A stretch of DNA of 64,000 bases from Ichthyophis bannanicus. Its lineage: Eukaryota; Chordata; Amphibia; Gymnophiona; Ichthyophiidae. Where the stretch lies: assembly GCA_033557465.1 (NCBI GenBank), contig CM066032.1:55340955-55404954 (forward strand), given 5' to 3'. The notes below the pieces were generated by a model, which ran no database searches, was not told where the DNA came from, and saw nothing but the letters and a program-made list of their open reading frames with translations. Of the stretch, positions 1 to 12,100 are shown in pieces. The number at the start of each line of letters is the position of its first letter. Position 1 is the first letter of the stretch. Made by a program: the position numbers and the translations under genes.

Positions 1-304
1 AACCGCATAAGAGTGCTCATCCCCTACTTTCCACTTCCCACCTTAATTACCATTCCTCATCTGCTCCTTCCCTCTCCCCCCAACCCCTCATTACATCTTA
101 AGCATTCTGTAGTATAGGTACCAAGTTCTAACTTCCCTGTATTGTAACCCCCCATGTTAAATGCTGCTTATAATTTAGTTATATTTGCATAAAGTTGTCT
201 GTATATATTTTCAATTGTTCCATGTAAACCGTTCTCTTTTGTTCCCTGTAAACCGTTTTGCCTGGTAGAAAAATGACATATTAAAACCAGTTAAATAAAT
301 AAAT
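1..304 (+). mobile_element. L2-type LINE 3' tail
   Basis: Non-coding T- and C-rich sequence ends in a 'gtaaaccgtttt...' block and an (AAAT)n tail at 290-304. The same tail style ends the L2 LINE at 59 kb and the SINEs in this window. No coding part of the element is inside the window. It abuts a CR1 fragment on the other strand, so it probably inserted there. Confidence 0.55.
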
Positions 305-1977
305 TCTCCCTTCCTTTCCTTATGATTCCTAGCATTTTATTTGCCTTCTTGGCCGCTGCTGCACACTGGGTGGAGGGTTTCAACGTGTTATGCACGATGA
401 TGCCCAAATCTGTTTCCAAGATGGTGGTTCCTAATGTGAACCTTGCATCATGTAACCATAGTTTGGGTTTTTCTTTCCTAGATGCATAACTTTGCACATG
501 TCCCATTAAATTTCATCTGCCATTTGAACGTCCAGTCTTCCGATTTATCAAGGTCCTCTTGCAATTTTTCACAATCCTCTTTGGTTTTAACAACTTTGAA
601 TAATTTTGTGTCATCTGCAAATTTGACTACCTCACTCGTTATTTCCATTTCCAGGTGATTTAAGAATATGTTAAAAAGCAGCGGACACAGCACAGATCCC
701 TGAGGCACTCTGCTATTCACCTTTCTCCATTGGGAAAATTGGTCATTCAACTGTACCCTCTGCTTTCTATCTTTTAACCAGTTCCTGATCCACAATAGTA
801 CACTGCCTCCTATCCCATGACTTTTTAACTTTGCCAAGAATCTCTCATGAGGGACTTTGTCAAAGGTTTTCTGAAAATCCAGATACACTATATCAGCCAA
901 CTCACCTTTGTCTACCTGTTTCTTCACACCTTCAAAAAACATAACCGATTAGTAAGACAAGACCTTCCTTGGCTAAAGCCACGTTGGCTTTCTCGCATTA
1001 AACCATGACTATCTACATGTTCAGTAATTTTGTTCTTTATAATGGTTTCTACCATTTTGCCCGATACTGATGTCAGGTTCACTGGCCTGTAGTTTCCCGG
1101 ATCACCCCGGAAACCTTTTTAAAAACTGGCGTTACATTGGCCATCCACCAATCTTCAGGTACTACAGATGATTTTAATAATAGTTTACAAATTACTAATA
1201 GTAGGTCTGCAATCTCATATTTCAGTTCTTTCAACACCCTTGGGTGTATACCATACAGTACAGGTGATTTGCTACTGTTTAGTTTATCAAATAGTTGTAA
1301 TATATCTTCTCAGTTTATCAATACTTTTTTCAGTTCTTCCGATGCATCACCTTTAAATACCATTTCAGTTATGGGTAACTTCCCTACAACTTCTTCAGTA
1401 AAGACCGAAGCAAAGAATTCATTCAATCTCTCCGCTATGGCCTTGTCCCCTCTTAGTGCCCCTTTTACTCCTCTATCATCTAATGGTCCTACTGACTCAC
1501 AGGGTTTTTGCTATGAATGTACCTGAGAGGGTTTTTATTGTGTGTTTTTGCTTGCATGGCAGGCTTTATTTCAAATTCTCTTTTTGCCTGCCTCATCAAT
1601 GCCTTGCATCTAACTTACTGGAAGCAGCGGGATACAAATTGTACGCAAATAAATAAATAAATAAATACCAGTGCTTATGTTGTTTTCTGTTTTCAGCATT
1701 TGGCTCCTTTTTCTATTTCCTGAAAGATGCTTTTTTGGCTACAACAGCCTCTCTGACCTCACCATTAAAACATGCGGACAGTTTTTTGGCTTTCCTTCCA
1801 CTTTTATTAAAACGTGGAATACATGTGGTCTGGGCTTCCAAGATTGTATTTTAAACAACGTCCATGCTTGATGTATATCTTCAACCTTTGCAGCTGCTCG
1901 TTTTAGTTTTTTCTTAACTGTTTTCCTCATTTTATCATAGTCTCCCTTTTGAAAGCTAAAAGGTAGCACTGTGGATT
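305..1977 (-). mobile_element. CR1 LINE fragment, ORF2 remnants
   Basis: The minus strand encodes CR1 ORF2 pieces in order from the right: the endonuclease-to-RT linker (1739-1990), the RT N-terminal part (about 1100-1530), the RT palm with 'VPQGSVL' and 'FADDTKLF' (478-942) and the RT thumb (291-506). Frameshifts and stops break the frame, so this is a dead copy. The 3' UTR is missing and is replaced by the L2 tail at 304. The 5' side ends where a DIRS element begins. Confidence 0.85.
1621..1668 (+). mobile_element. Short L2/SINE tail inserted in CR1
   Basis: About 45 bp ending in (AAAT)n interrupts the CR1 text between 'ctaactta' and 'ccagtgctt'. The related CR1 copy at 11,065-11,090 is continuous at this point, which shows the insertion. 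It is a severely 5'-truncated retrotransposition product. Confidence 0.6.
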
Positions 1978-2396
1978 TCTCCAGGAACAAGCAGGAAGTC
2001 AGTCCTCATATATGGGTGACGTCGGCACTGACGGAGCCCTCGTGGAAGCATCCCCCCAGCATTTAAAGTATGCTTTTGGGAGATGCCCCAAGCATGTGTG
2101 GTACCCTTCTCACCCAAGGGTGCCATCTTGTTCAGTCTCCTTTTTTCCGCAGAGCCCTTCAGATGTAGTCTGGCTTGTCCCCGGAAAAAGTTGATTTTTC
2201 TCTCTCCGAGTTTCACACTCACTTCCAGTATTGCACCGGTACTCTTCCCACCTACCGACCTCGGTGCCTCGGCGTCGGGTTCGATTTATTTTTTGTAGTC
2301 TTCATTCTTTTCTTTTTTTTCTGGAGTCTTTGCACCTTTTTTCTCCTACTGGCAGCCCGGACAGTCTTTGACCTTGCAGGGGTACTTTTTTCTCCC

Positions 2397-4486
2397 ATGG
2401 CTACCAGTGGCTTTAAGAAATGTGATCAGTGCTCTAAAATCATGTCTTTGACTGACACACACGATTGCTGTCTTCGCTGCCTTGGGCCAGACCACAACCC
2501 GGCAGCCTGCTGTCTCTGCAAGAGGATGCCCAGCAAGGCCCTCAAGAGCCGCCAGAAGCAGCATGATAGGTTTTTCCCCCTGAGTCCCCGATGCATCCGA
2601 AGGCCAGGGCCTCGCCTGAGGTCCCGACATCTTGGGTGGAACCCTCCGAACCCGAGCCTTGTCATGGGTCCTCAGAAAGGGAGTCTCCCTCGAGGGAAAC
2701 CAGGAAGAAGAAGAAACCCTTTAAGGCGGTGTCCTTGGATGGTTCCGACTGGCCGGGGGCTCTCTGGGCCCAGTCCCGCAGTCTGAGACATTCGTCCGAG
2801 GCATCGGAGAAGGAGCAGCCTGCAAAGTTCCCCCAGAAGGATCCGACCGCTGACCAGCCTTAGTCCCCAGACACCATCCTCATCAAGGATTCCCCTTCAG
2901 GGGAGACGGCGTTGGGCCCAATTCCCTTGGTGCCAGCGCCGAAGGCTGCGGAGCGTCTGGCCTGGAGTCCAGAATGGCAGCCCTGGAGTGCAGTTTGTCT
3001 GCCTTCATGGACCAGCAGCAGGCGCTGTTGTCCGGCATGATCAGTTCATCCGCCCCGACCACTGGGCCCTCGATGTCCAAGATGTCCCTGGAGGCCAAGC
3101 TGATCATCGAGGTCCTTTGGTCTCGAGTCGATCCTCTTCCAAGGTCACACTCTGAGTCCCACTCAATGGGACCGTGGTCATCCCCAGCAAGTTTACTGGG
3201 CACTGGCCATGGAACAGCCTTCCTACAAGTTTTCGAAGGACTACTCCGAGTGGGAGATGGAGGATGAGGAGTCGCCCGATACTCGTCGCCACTGCAATGT
3301 CCCTTCTGACTCTCCTGTCTCGAGCCTCGGCGGCAGTCCCCGCCCGAGGACATGGGCTTCCTAGATTTTGTCAAGGACATGTCTAAGGCCCTGGCATTCC
3401 TGACTGAGTCAGAGGAGGATCCTCAGGTGGATGAGTTGGAAATCCTCCAGTACGAGGCATCTCCACGCGAATCACTCACAGTGCCCATCCCTCCCATACT
3501 GGAATGGCTGATGCTCTGAATGTGGGAGACACTGGCTTCAGTGCCGGTGATGAGCAAATGGCTCGACTCGATGTATCGAGTCTGCCAGAGCCCGGGCTTC
3601 CAAAAGTCACAGCTGCCGCATAACTCCATGGTGGTGGAGTTGGCCATATGTCGGCTGAAAAGCCAAAAGACACATAAGAACATAAGAAATGCCATACTGG
3701 GTCAGACCGAGGTCCATCAAGCCCAGTATCCTGTTTCCAACAGTGGCCAATCTAGGTCATACGTACCTAGCAGTTTCCCCAAAAGACACAGGTTCTGCAG
3801 TGCTTGTACTAGGTCAAGCATTGATATCCTGGGTCCCTTTTTAATAGTGGTTTATGGACCTTTCCTCCAGGAACTTGTCCAAACCTTTTTTAAACCCAGC
3901 TATACTAACAGCCCTTACTACATCCTCCGGTAACAGATTCCAGAGTTTGATTACACGTTGAGTGAAGAAATATTTTCTCTTATTTGTCTTAAATAGTTTA
4001 CCCTGTAGCTTCATTACATGTCCCCTAGTCCTTGGTGCCCCCAGCAGGGAGGCCTGCACCTTGGATGCTATCGGCAGAAAGTGTTACTAGGGCTCAATGC
4101 TCATCTGCTGCATCCAGGCCTACCAGCTGTACATGGGCATGTATCTGAGAGAACTTACCGGGTTCTCAGTTGGTTTCTCCGAGGAACCCTTGCCGTGGTT
4201 CAAGAACCTGGCCAAGGCAGTCCGTGAGTGCTCCAAATTCAAGTCTCGAGTGGCCTATGATGGGTTCAAGTCGACAGCCCGAGTAGATGCGGCGGGCATT
4301 GTTGCATGCCGCCAAGCTTGGCTACAGTCGTCCGACCTCGAGCAGTGGGTTCAGGACAAATTGGTCAATGTCCCCTGCCAAGGAGAGAACCTCTTTGGCA
4401 AACTCATGACCAACAAGACTGCCGAGCTGGAGACCGAGTTCATGATGAGGACCAGGCTCTATAAAAAGACTGCTGCCCCTCCCTGA
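2397..4486 (+). pseudogene. DIRS copy 1 gag-like ORF, broken
   Basis: The frame starts 'MATSGFKKCDQC' and has a Cys/His cluster over about 60 residues (CxxC ... HxCCxxCLGxxH ... CxxC), as in gag-like proteins of DIRS elements. Matching starts occur in copy 3 (22,802, MEKTASGFKKC) and, further on, in copy 4. Several frameshifts and a CR1 tail at 3,672-4,031 break it; gag-like coding resumes at 4,097-4,486. The protein presumably coats element RNA. No intact product is possible. Confidence 0.6.
3672..4031 (-). mobile_element. CR1 3' end inserted in DIRS gag
   Basis: This is a 5'-truncated CR1 in minus orientation. It contains the CR1 3' UTR ('ataagaacataagaa', 'actgggtcagaccgaggtcc') and the last RT codons, '...[25 protein letters not shown]'. 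DIRS gag text flanks it on both sides. Confidence 0.85.
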
Positions 4487-4679
4487 CAGAAGGGCTCAAA
4501 TAAATAGTCCTTTTAACCGAGGAAGGTTGCTGCTTACTGAAACTACCCATCTTATCAGACCTCTCCGGCTCCCCAACAGCGTCAGCAAATCAAGGGACAT
4601 AGGCATGGTCCGCATAAGCAGAAGGCTCCAAAACTCCAGGCATCAGCCCTGACCCAGCCAGGGGTGAGCTTTTGACTTC

Positions 4680-6003
4680 TTGAGCATAGCCTCTCTACCC
4701 CAAGGAGATCAGCAGTCCATAGGGGGATATCTGGCCTTCTATGCCCAGAAGTGGATGACCATTACCATCGATTCCTGGGCACTTCGGTTAGTCAGGGAGG
4801 GTTACCTCCTTCATCTGACTCAGACACCTCCCCCTTATTTCCCAGGAGAGCCCCTCAGGTCTCCTCTCCACCGGGACCATCTTCTGAAGGAGTTGGCAGG
4901 TCTTCTCAAGGACAAAATGGTGGAACCGGTGCCCCACCATCTCATGGCAAGGGATTCTACTCCAGGTACTTCCACATGCCAAAAAGGATAGGGGGGCCTA
5001 AGGCCCATCCTCAACCTGTGCAACCTCAACAAATTCCTGGTGACGGAGAAGTTCAAGATGCTCTCCCTTGGAACATTACTGCCATACCTCCAGCAGGGAG
5101 ACTGTCTATGCTCCTTAGACCTCAAAGATGCTTATACCAACATCCTTATCCACCCCAACCACAGGCAATACCTGCGGTTCGTAGTGGGGGGCAGACATTT
5201 TCAGTACAGGGTGCTCCCCTTCGGCCTAGCCTCTGCCCCAAGAGTTTTCACAAAATGCCTGGAGGTCATAGCTCCCTGCCTCTGGCTCCAGGGGTTCTTC
5301 ATCTTTCCCTACCTGGACGACTGGCTCATAAAGGGAGGCACTGCCTCATAGGTGCAGTAGCCAACCGCACACACCATCCAGTTCCTAGAGCTCTTGGGTT
5401 TTGTCATAAACAACCCCAAGTCTCACCTCCTTCTGACACAGTGTCTTGAGTTCATTGGGGCAAAGATCGACACTCTCCAGTCAAAGGCTTTCTTGCCCAG
5501 GGACCGAGCCGATCGTCTTGGGGCTCTGGCTCAGGATGTGGGTGCCGTCCCTCGGTGCCTGCTCGGCTTCTCCTGCGCCTCCTCGGGCACATGGCCTCCA
5601 CAGTCCACATCACCCCAGATGCTCACCTCCACATGAGGGCAACACAGTGGTGTCTCCTGGACCAGTGGTCTCAGGCCATCGGCCGCCTACGGGACAGGGT
5701 TTCTGTGACCCGCCAATTGGCGGATTCTGTGGTCCAGTGGCTGTCTCCCCAGCATCTCGAGGCGGGCATGCCTTTTCAGGCCCCAAGCTCCTCCAGGGTC
5801 CTCACCATGGATGCTTTCCTGCTCGGCTGGTGAGCCCACTACGGAGATCTCCGCACTCAGGGCAACTGGTCACCGGATGAGAGCACCCAGCAGATCAATC
5901 TCCTAGAGTTCCAAGCCATACACCTAGCCCTGAGGGTCTTCTGTCACCACCTGCGTCACGATCCATTTCTGGTCCAGACTGACAACCAGGCGGCGATGTT
6001 CTA
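4680..6003 (+). pseudogene. DIRS copy 1 reverse transcriptase/RNase H, truncated
   Basis: The clearest stretch (5,040-5,351) has RT motifs in order: SLDLKDAY, then 'LPFGLASAPRVFTK', then the catalytic box YLDDWL. These are typical DIRS and Ty3-like palm motifs. The thumb and RNase H start follow in other frames (5,394-5,833). Stops and frameshifts are present and RNase H is cut off at 6,003. This is an inactive relic. Confidence 0.8.
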
Positions 6004-7000
6004 GCCTTGAAGGACTACAAAAGGGGACTGCTACTTCTGGAGAGAGATCTCCAATTTTAAGTATTTACTTCTGGAAATTTTTCTAAATCATTTATATTTC
6101 TAGAAATCTTTTGTAAATTGACACAAAGCAGGAACAGTATCAGTCAAAATACGCTCAGTTCGATTAACCACCTGCCAAATGTCCAACAATGAAATTGATG
6201 ATGCTTGAGTTTATTTATTTATATTCTCTTATATACCACGCTATTCTGCATCAGCGTGGTTTACATTGAACAAACTGAAATTACATTGAACAGGGCATTA
6301 TAACTTGGAGATAACTATTTTACAGGGAACATGGGCTATGGAGGGTTAAGTGGCTTGCCCAAGACCACAAGGAGCACCTGTGGGACTAGAAACCCCAGTC
6401 CTTCCGGCCCAAGGTTGCTGTCCTCTAGTGGGATTTGAACCTTCGACCTTCCAGCCTGAAGTACCTTGCCCCAACCACTAGGTCACTCCTCCACTCGGGT
6501 TAAGCTCCTTCCAAGTAACCACTTTAGGGAGCCCACCTACCTCAGAAGAACTCAAGGAAAAAGAAAGCACATCCGAAAGTTCTAGAAAACCAGGTGGAAG
6601 TGGAGGAGTTTGCTCCAAAGAGCTAAGGCTGGCTCCCTCAACAGGAGGAGCAACGAGAGCAGTACCTGGCTTGGAAGCAGCCAGAGTCAAGATCACATGC
6701 TTATCCATGGGGCCTCCAATAGCCTCCGATGCAGGTTTCTTTTTCCCCTTTCCACCAGGCATTTAAAGAAGTGAAGCAACAGCCAAACTCCCAACTCCCA
6801 ATGGACTCCTAAGGGGCTCACAAGGGGCCTGAACTTCCCCTTTGGATACACCCCTTAGGAGACGCCAATAATAGGCGCCGACAGCTGGAAAAGGGAATAA
6901 CAGGTGAGGTTATTGTGGGCTTCTCTTTGCCCCCCCTCACCAGCAACCTGCAGGGCTCTTGGAGTCACAGAAAACCACACTCAAAGCAATGAGAAGGGAA
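6004..7000 (-). mobile_element. L1-clade LINE 5' fragment with ORF1 start
   Basis: A minus-strand ORF (6,478-6,762) starts MPGGKGKKKP and is Ser/Pro-rich, like the disordered N-terminus of L1-type ORF1 proteins. Left of the inserted SINE, the minus strand reads 'LLDIWQVVNRTERILTDTV', which resembles the start of an ORF1 coiled coil. The GC-rich DNA to the right (6,763-7,000) would be the 5' UTR. The family assignment rests on composition and weak motif likeness. Confidence 0.45.
6209..6497 (-). mobile_element. tRNA-derived SINE with L2-like tail
   Basis: Read on the minus strand, the head has an A-box-like 'tggcctagtggttgg' (clear in the 25.2 kb copy) and a B-box 'ggttcaaatcccac'. The tail is '...tataagagaatataaataaa'. 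The copy at 25,178-25,463 is closely similar. The L2 LINE at 59 kb ends in a comparable 'tatataag...aaataaata' tail, so L2 enzymes probably mobilise this SINE. Confidence 0.75.
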
Positions 7001-7455
7001 TCTAAAAGACAGCAATAAAATACCACACACTTCTATATAGATACACCAAAGCTTTGCGGAGAGAAACAAATAGAAACAAGTTCTCTTTATTTACTCTAAC
7101 AATTAGCTATGGTTTACTTTATTTATAAGGCTCTTTTGGAGGATACAGCATAATTTCACTTTATTATTCTATGTCAGGTATTACGTATTCATCACATCAT
7201 AGGTCAATTTCTAATCAGCATAGGTCAGTATGAGGAGACATACATATATTCCAAGACATAACTGTTTACTGCTGACTGCTTGATATCTAGTATCCCTGAG
7301 ACTGAAAGGCTGGAGGGCAACCTTATTTACAGGACTTGTACCTCTTCACCTACTTAGTAAGCAAATATATGAAGTTTATTTCTAAGCAAAGTTCTGAACA
7401 AAATTAACTCTTTCTCAGGTTTTCTTAGACAGTCTGGTTGTATACACCGCCCTGT
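7001..7455. other. No recognised feature
   Basis: This A+T-rich stretch lies between the L1 fragment and a CR1. I saw no convincing ORF, repeat terminus or RNA gene. It may be host DNA or the rest of the L1 5' region. Confidence 0.4.
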
Positions 7456-8399
7456 ACAGACCAGCTTACATTCAGTTATCAAATTTGTAGATGACACAAA
7501 ACTATTTAAAGTTGTTAAAACACAAAAGGATTGTGGAAAATTGCAAGAAGATCTTGATAAATTGAAAGAATGGGCACCAAATGGAGGATGAAATTTAATA
7601 TGGACAAGTGCAAAGTTATGCACCTAGGAAAGAACAACCCAAACTATGGTTACACGATGCAAGGTTCCACATTGGCAACCACCACCCAGGAAGAAGATTT
7701 AGGCGTCATCGTAGATAACATGTTAAAACCCTCCACCCAGTGTGCAGCAGCAGCCAAGAGAGCAAATAGAATGCTAGGTATCATAAGGAAAGGAATGGAA
7801 AATAAAAGAAAGGATATTATAATGTCTCTGTATCGTTCCATGGTGCGACCGCACCTTGAATATTGTGTACAATTCTGGTTGCCATATCTTAAGAAGGATA
7901 TAGCAGAATTAGAAAAGGTACAGAGAAGAGCCACCAAAATGGTATAGGAGATAGAAGGGTACTCCTATGAAGAGAGGCTAAAAGCTTAGGGCTTTTCAAC
8001 CTGGAAAAGAGACGGCTGAGGGGAGATATGATAGAGGTCTATAAATTAATGAAGGGAATGGAACGGGTAAACATAGATCGATTGTTTACGTCATCAGAAT
8101 ATAAAAAGACTAGGGGACATGCAATGAAGCTACAGGGTAACCTATTTAAGACTAATAAGAGAAAATATTTTTTCACTCAACGTGTAATCAAACTCTGGAA
8201 TTTGTTACCGGAGGATGCAGTAGAAGCTGTTAGTGTAGCTGGGTTTAAAAAAGGCTTGGACAAGTTCCTGGAGGAAAGGTCATAAACCATTATTAAAAGG
8301 GACCCGGGATTTCACTGCTTGACCCAATACAAGCATTGAGGGACCTGTGTCTTTTGGGGAGACTGCTAGGTACTTATGACCTAGATTGGACAGAATAAG
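7456..8399 (+). mobile_element. CR1 LINE 3' half
   Basis: The sequence encodes the CR1 RT from '[16 protein letters not shown]' to the C-terminal '[13 protein letters not shown]' (frames at 7,570-7,947 and 8,028-8,285). The start of the 3' UTR follows, up to 'gacctagattgg'. The terminal 'ataagaacataag' repeat is missing. Stops and a frameshift near 7,950-8,000 make it inactive. Confidence 0.88.
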
Positions 8400-8560
8400 C
8401 CCTATTTGAACACTTGCTTCTCTTGTATTGTACTGTCTATGTTGATGAGATTGTAAGCTCTAGCAAGTAGGGACTGTCTTCTATATGTATTTGTGCAGTG
8501 CTGCGTACACCTTGTAGCGCTATATAAATGGTTAATAGTAGTAGTAGTATTACTGCACCC
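8400..8560 (+). mobile_element. LINE/SINE 3'-tail-like sequence
   Basis: The text 'attgtaagctctagcaagta...agtgctgcgtacaccttgtagcgctatataaatggt' followed by (AGT)n is the kind of 3' end shared by vertebrate L2-related LINEs and SINEs. It directly abuts the truncated CR1. Confidence 0.5.
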
Positions 8561-9456
8561 ATCGACGATCCCCAGAGTGCAGTAAGATCTCAACTTCAGT
8601 TATGGTAGTCAACTATTTTTAAAGGCTGAATAAAATCTGGCTAATCAGCACAGAAATATGGATAGTGGCTAATGCGGAATATCTAGATTCAAAAAGTTAT
8701 AATATCTAAAATACACCCACTGAAATCAACCACAGTAAATCCCCCTATTACTTGATTTCACCAAACACTTCTCATTCAGGAACCAAGAAAATTATGCATT
8801 AACTCGCAAAACAAGTGATGTATGTGTGAATTTTTGTTGGATCACTCACAATGAGCAGGAACCATCCTACTCTCGAAGTGAGCCCTCCATTTTAATTAAT
8901 TTATAACGGACCCTATATGGATCCTAGAAACAGAATTCACAGCACTAAATAGCTGCCATATCCGTTAAATCACACTATATCCATTATGTTCACTAATGTG
9001 ATTACTTCCGTCCAACCGAAGCCCCCCTTCTTTTTCTTTTTGTTCTTTTTTAAACCATAAAAAGTATACTTAGCTGGAGAGCTATTCACCGAAAAGTCCA
9101 CCAAAATATTCAAAATGGATACCACCTTGATCTAGACGCCAATGACTTGTGTCGGATCACCACTTGTCAATGACCATTTGTCCATCCATTCAAATAACCC
9201 CAAAAGGGGAATCTTGCTGCTGTCTGGATAGTAGTGAGATTCAGCCCGCCAACAGGATATAACCTAATAAACAATAACTCTAATAACTTCACCCCGCTTC
9301 CACCCCTACAGTCTAACACATCCCATTTCCCTACCTTAACTCATTGTATATAGCTAAGAAAATCCAGCCATCACTATGCCTCTGTAATTAGTGTGCACTG
9401 GTATACATATAATTATTGTTCTAAGTTCCTTGTTTAAATTGTAATGGTTAAACATT
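8561..9456. other. No recognised feature
   Basis: About 0.9 kb of A+T-rich sequence. No coding frame with family character, terminal repeat or tRNA-like element was recognised. It could be old decayed repeats or unique DNA. Confidence 0.4.
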
Positions 9457-9692
9457 TTATTTTATTTTATTTATTTAGCAAGCATTTGTATACCGCTCCT
9501 TCCAGCGATCAGAAGCGGGTAAGATTACATAGAAAAAGCTGTCGAATCAAGACAGAATAATTTTGATTTGTACATAAAGATTCGAAAGGTTACATGTTCC
9601 ATGTACCACTGTGTTATAGTTCCATGTAAACCGCTCCTGATGGCTGGAAGGGGTATAAAAAAGCCGTTCAAATAAATAATAAATAAATAAAT
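9457..9692. mobile_element. Two L2-type tails in opposite orientation
   Basis: A minus-strand tail ('ttatttatttagcaagcatt...ataccgctccttccagcgatcag', from 9,457) is followed by a plus-strand tail ending 'gggtataaaaaagccg' and (AAAT)n at about 9,690. The first matches the L2 3' end at 58,985-59,050. They represent at least two short, 5'-truncated insertions. Confidence 0.6.
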
Positions 9693-9782
9693 ACAAAGGA
9701 TATGCATATAGTTATCTGTTTACTACCTAACATTTCTATAGCGCTACTAGACAAATGCTGCACATCTACACACAGGAAAAAG

Positions 9783-10133
9783 TCATAAGAACATAAGAAA
9801 TCCCATACTGGGTCAGACCAGTATTCTGTTTCCAACAGTGGCTAATCCACGTCATCTAAATTTGATCACTTCACTCATTCCCATTTCCAGGTCATTTATG
9901 AAGATGTTAAAAAGCAGTGGACCCAGCACAGATCCTTGATGTATTCCACTATTCACTTTCCTACATTGAGAAAATTGTCCATTTAGCCCTACTCTCTGCT
10001 TTCTATCTTTTAGCCAGTTCGTGATCCACAATAGTACACTGCCTCCTATGTCATCACTTTTTAATTTTGTCATACGTCACTCATAAAGGACCCTGTCAAA
10101 GGCTTTCTGAAAATCCAAATATACTGTATCAAC
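9783..10133 (-). mobile_element. CR1 fragment with internal deletion
   Basis: The CR1 3' end ('cataagaacataagaaatcccatactggg') is joined after about 70 bp to RT-palm coding sequence (9,852-10,073, '[18 protein letters not shown]'). Most of the thumb and 3' UTR are deleted. A hAT element interrupts the right side at 10,134. Confidence 0.8.
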
Positions 10134-10583
10134 CAGGACAGTACCGTACCTAGCCCTGTGCGAGCAGTGCAGCCACACAGGGTGCAAAGGCTTAGGGGGC
10201 GCATTTCAGCTGCCTGCTGTTGCCTTGCCGCTGCCATTTTTTGTTCTCTCAGCGGTGGTACGGCAACAGCAGGCAGCCAAAATGAGCCCCCTAAGCTTTT
10301 TCACCGGTCTTCTGCAGGTCTGGTCCCTCCCTCCTCTGGCGCGACGTTAGAGCAGGGAGGGATCAGATCTGCTGCTGCTGCCAGCGACTTGCACATTGGG
10401 TGCCCCCTCCTCCCTATACCTCTGTCCAGCCACTGCCTGCTCTTGCCCTGCTGCTGGCACCGCTGTGGAGAAAACAGAGGGTGGCTGGAGCAGGCAGTGG
10501 CTGGACAGAGGTATGGGGAGGATGGGGACATGCGCCTGATATGCAAGTTGTACAGGGTATGATTCTGGCTTGGTTTGGCCCTG
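10134..10583. mobile_element. Non-autonomous hAT-type transposon, copy 1
   Basis: The left end 'caggacagtacc...gtacctagccctgtgc' and the right end '...ttgtacagggtatgatt...ggccctg' match the ends of the better-defined copy at 44,334-44,674 in inverse orientation. That copy has an 8-bp target duplication. Here the CR1 text on the two sides is not contiguous (about 0.5 kb of CR1 is missing), so no duplication is seen. There is no transposase. Confidence 0.6.
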
Positions 10584-11371
10584 ATTGGCCATTCTCCAAT
10601 TTTCAGATACGTTTCAGGTGATTTTAATGATAATTCATAAATTACTAATAGTAGGTCTGCAATCTCCTATTTTAGTTTTTTTCAACACCCTCAGATGTAT
10701 ACCATCCAGTCCAAGTGATTTGCTACTCTTTAGTTCATGAAATAGTTGTAATACATCTTCCCAGTTTATTGAAATTTGTTTCGATTTTTCTGATACACCA
10801 CCTTTAAAGACCATTTCAGGCATGGGTAACTTCTCTACATCTTCTTCAGTAAAGACCGAAGCAAATAATTCATTCAGTCTTTCCGCAAAGGCTTTGTTCT
10901 CCCTTAGCACCCCTTTTACCCCTCTATCATCTAATGGTCCAACTGACTCTCTCACAGGTTTTTTGCTATGAATGTACCTGAGAGAGATTTTATTGTGTGT
11001 TTCTGCTTCATGGCAAGCTTTTTTTCAAATTCTCTCTTTGCCCACCTCATCAATGCCTTACATCTAACTTACCAGTGCTTATGTTGTTTTCTGTTTTCAT
11101 CATTTGACTCCTTTTTTTATTTCCTGAAAGATGTTTTTTTGGCTGCAACAGCCTTTCTGACCTCACCTTTAAAACATGCTGGCAGTTTTGTGGCCTTCCT
11201 TCCACTTTTCTTAAAACGTGGAATACATGTGATCTGGGCTTCCAAGATTGTATTTTAAACAACACTCATGCTTGATTTAAACCTTTAACCTTTGCAGCTG
11301 CGCCTTTTCGTTTTTTCTTAACTATTTTCCTTATTTTCTCATAGTCTTCCTTTGTGAAAATTAAAAGGTAG
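10584..11371 (-). mobile_element. CR1 LINE fragment (same subfamily as 305-1977)
   Basis: The minus strand encodes the region upstream of the RT core: 'MRESVGPLDDRGVKGVL...DVEKLPMPEMVFKG' (10,635-10,955) and 'LFKIQSWKPRSHVFHVL' (11,050-11,265). Diagnostic text such as 'atgcttgat' and 'cctttgcagctgc' is shared with the 305-1977 copy and not with the copy at 31-36 kb. An L1-clade LINE interrupts it at 11,372. Confidence 0.85.
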
Positions 11372-11561
11372 ACTTCCAGTTATCATGATAGATTGAGAGG
11401 ACCTGGGTAACAGTTGTTCCCTTGGACACCCCGCACAGCAAGCTAGTAAACGTACATTTTTCCCCTGTTAAAACCGTTGATGACCTTAGCTCAGCATGCC
11501 GAAGACGATGAAAATGAAATCAACCAAAACGATGTGAGATCTCTATGCCGCCAAAGCCAAA

Positions 11562-12100
11562 GTGGCAGGGAAGGGACTGAAGGGGACTTTGCAGTCACCA
11601 TCGCCATCTTCATATTCCTCAATAACCAGCGATCCAAAGGAATTGAGCTCTGACAGAAGTGCGATGTTGATGGCAGTACTTCAAGAGTTTAGATCATCCA
11701 AGAAAGAGATCACGGAAACTGTTCTGGCAAAACTTGAGGAGAAGTATGTGGGGCTAGGGAACAGACTGGAGCAGGCCGAGTCATGCATAGGCAATGTGGA
11801 AGACCAGCAGAGGCTAATTTTGACAGACATAGCCCACTTGCAGAAGCAGATAGTATGGCTAAATGAAAAAATTGAAGATCTCGAAAACAGAGACAGACGC
11901 TCTAACTTGTGGATTTTTGGCATCCCTGAAGGAGAGGAGGGCTCAGAATCTGTCAAATTTATTTTTTGATTTACTGTTGGCCTGCTTCCCGAGTTTGCCT
12001 GTACAAGGCGAATTTGAAGTCGAGCGAGCCCAGAGAGAGTTAAGACTGTGCCCGGAGATGAATGCAAAGCCCAATGCATTCATAGTGAAAATGCTATGAC
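11562..12100 (+). pseudogene. L1-type ORF1 protein remnant
   Basis: Predicted residues form a leucine-heptad coiled coil ('LEEKYVGLGNRLEQAE...LQKQIVWLNEKIEDLE'). It is followed by 'NRDRRSNLWIFGIPEGEEG', the hallmark start of the L1 ORF1p RNA-binding domain. A frameshift near 11,960 moves the frame ('...ERAQRELRLCPEMNAKPNAFIVKML', to 12,100). ORF1p would coat L1 RNA as a trimer. This copy cannot make the full protein. Confidence 0.75.

Larger units (their letters stand above)
1978..6003 (+). mobile_element. DIRS retrotransposon copy 1, 3'-truncated
   Basis: DIRS elements use a tyrosine recombinase rather than an integrase. This copy starts with the terminal sequence 'tctccaggaacaagcag', which recurs at 22,404 and, inverted, at 48,045-48,065. 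A gag-like region and an RT with YLDD follow. The element stops inside RNase H, at the equivalent of the motif 'TDNQAAMFY' (about 5,975-6,003), so the recombinase gene and right terminal repeat are lost. A CR1 tail interrupts the gag region. Confidence 0.8.

Noticed and set aside
2175..2786. 203-codon ORF overlapping the DIRS gag region
   Set aside because: It begins in non-coding leader, and the gag-like reading with its Cys/His cluster starts at 2,397. The tail beyond about 2,600 is low-complexity.
10158..10562. 134-codon ORF at 10.2-10.6 kb
   Set aside because: It lies wholly inside a non-autonomous hAT-type element with opposed frames on both strands; no protein family is recognisable.
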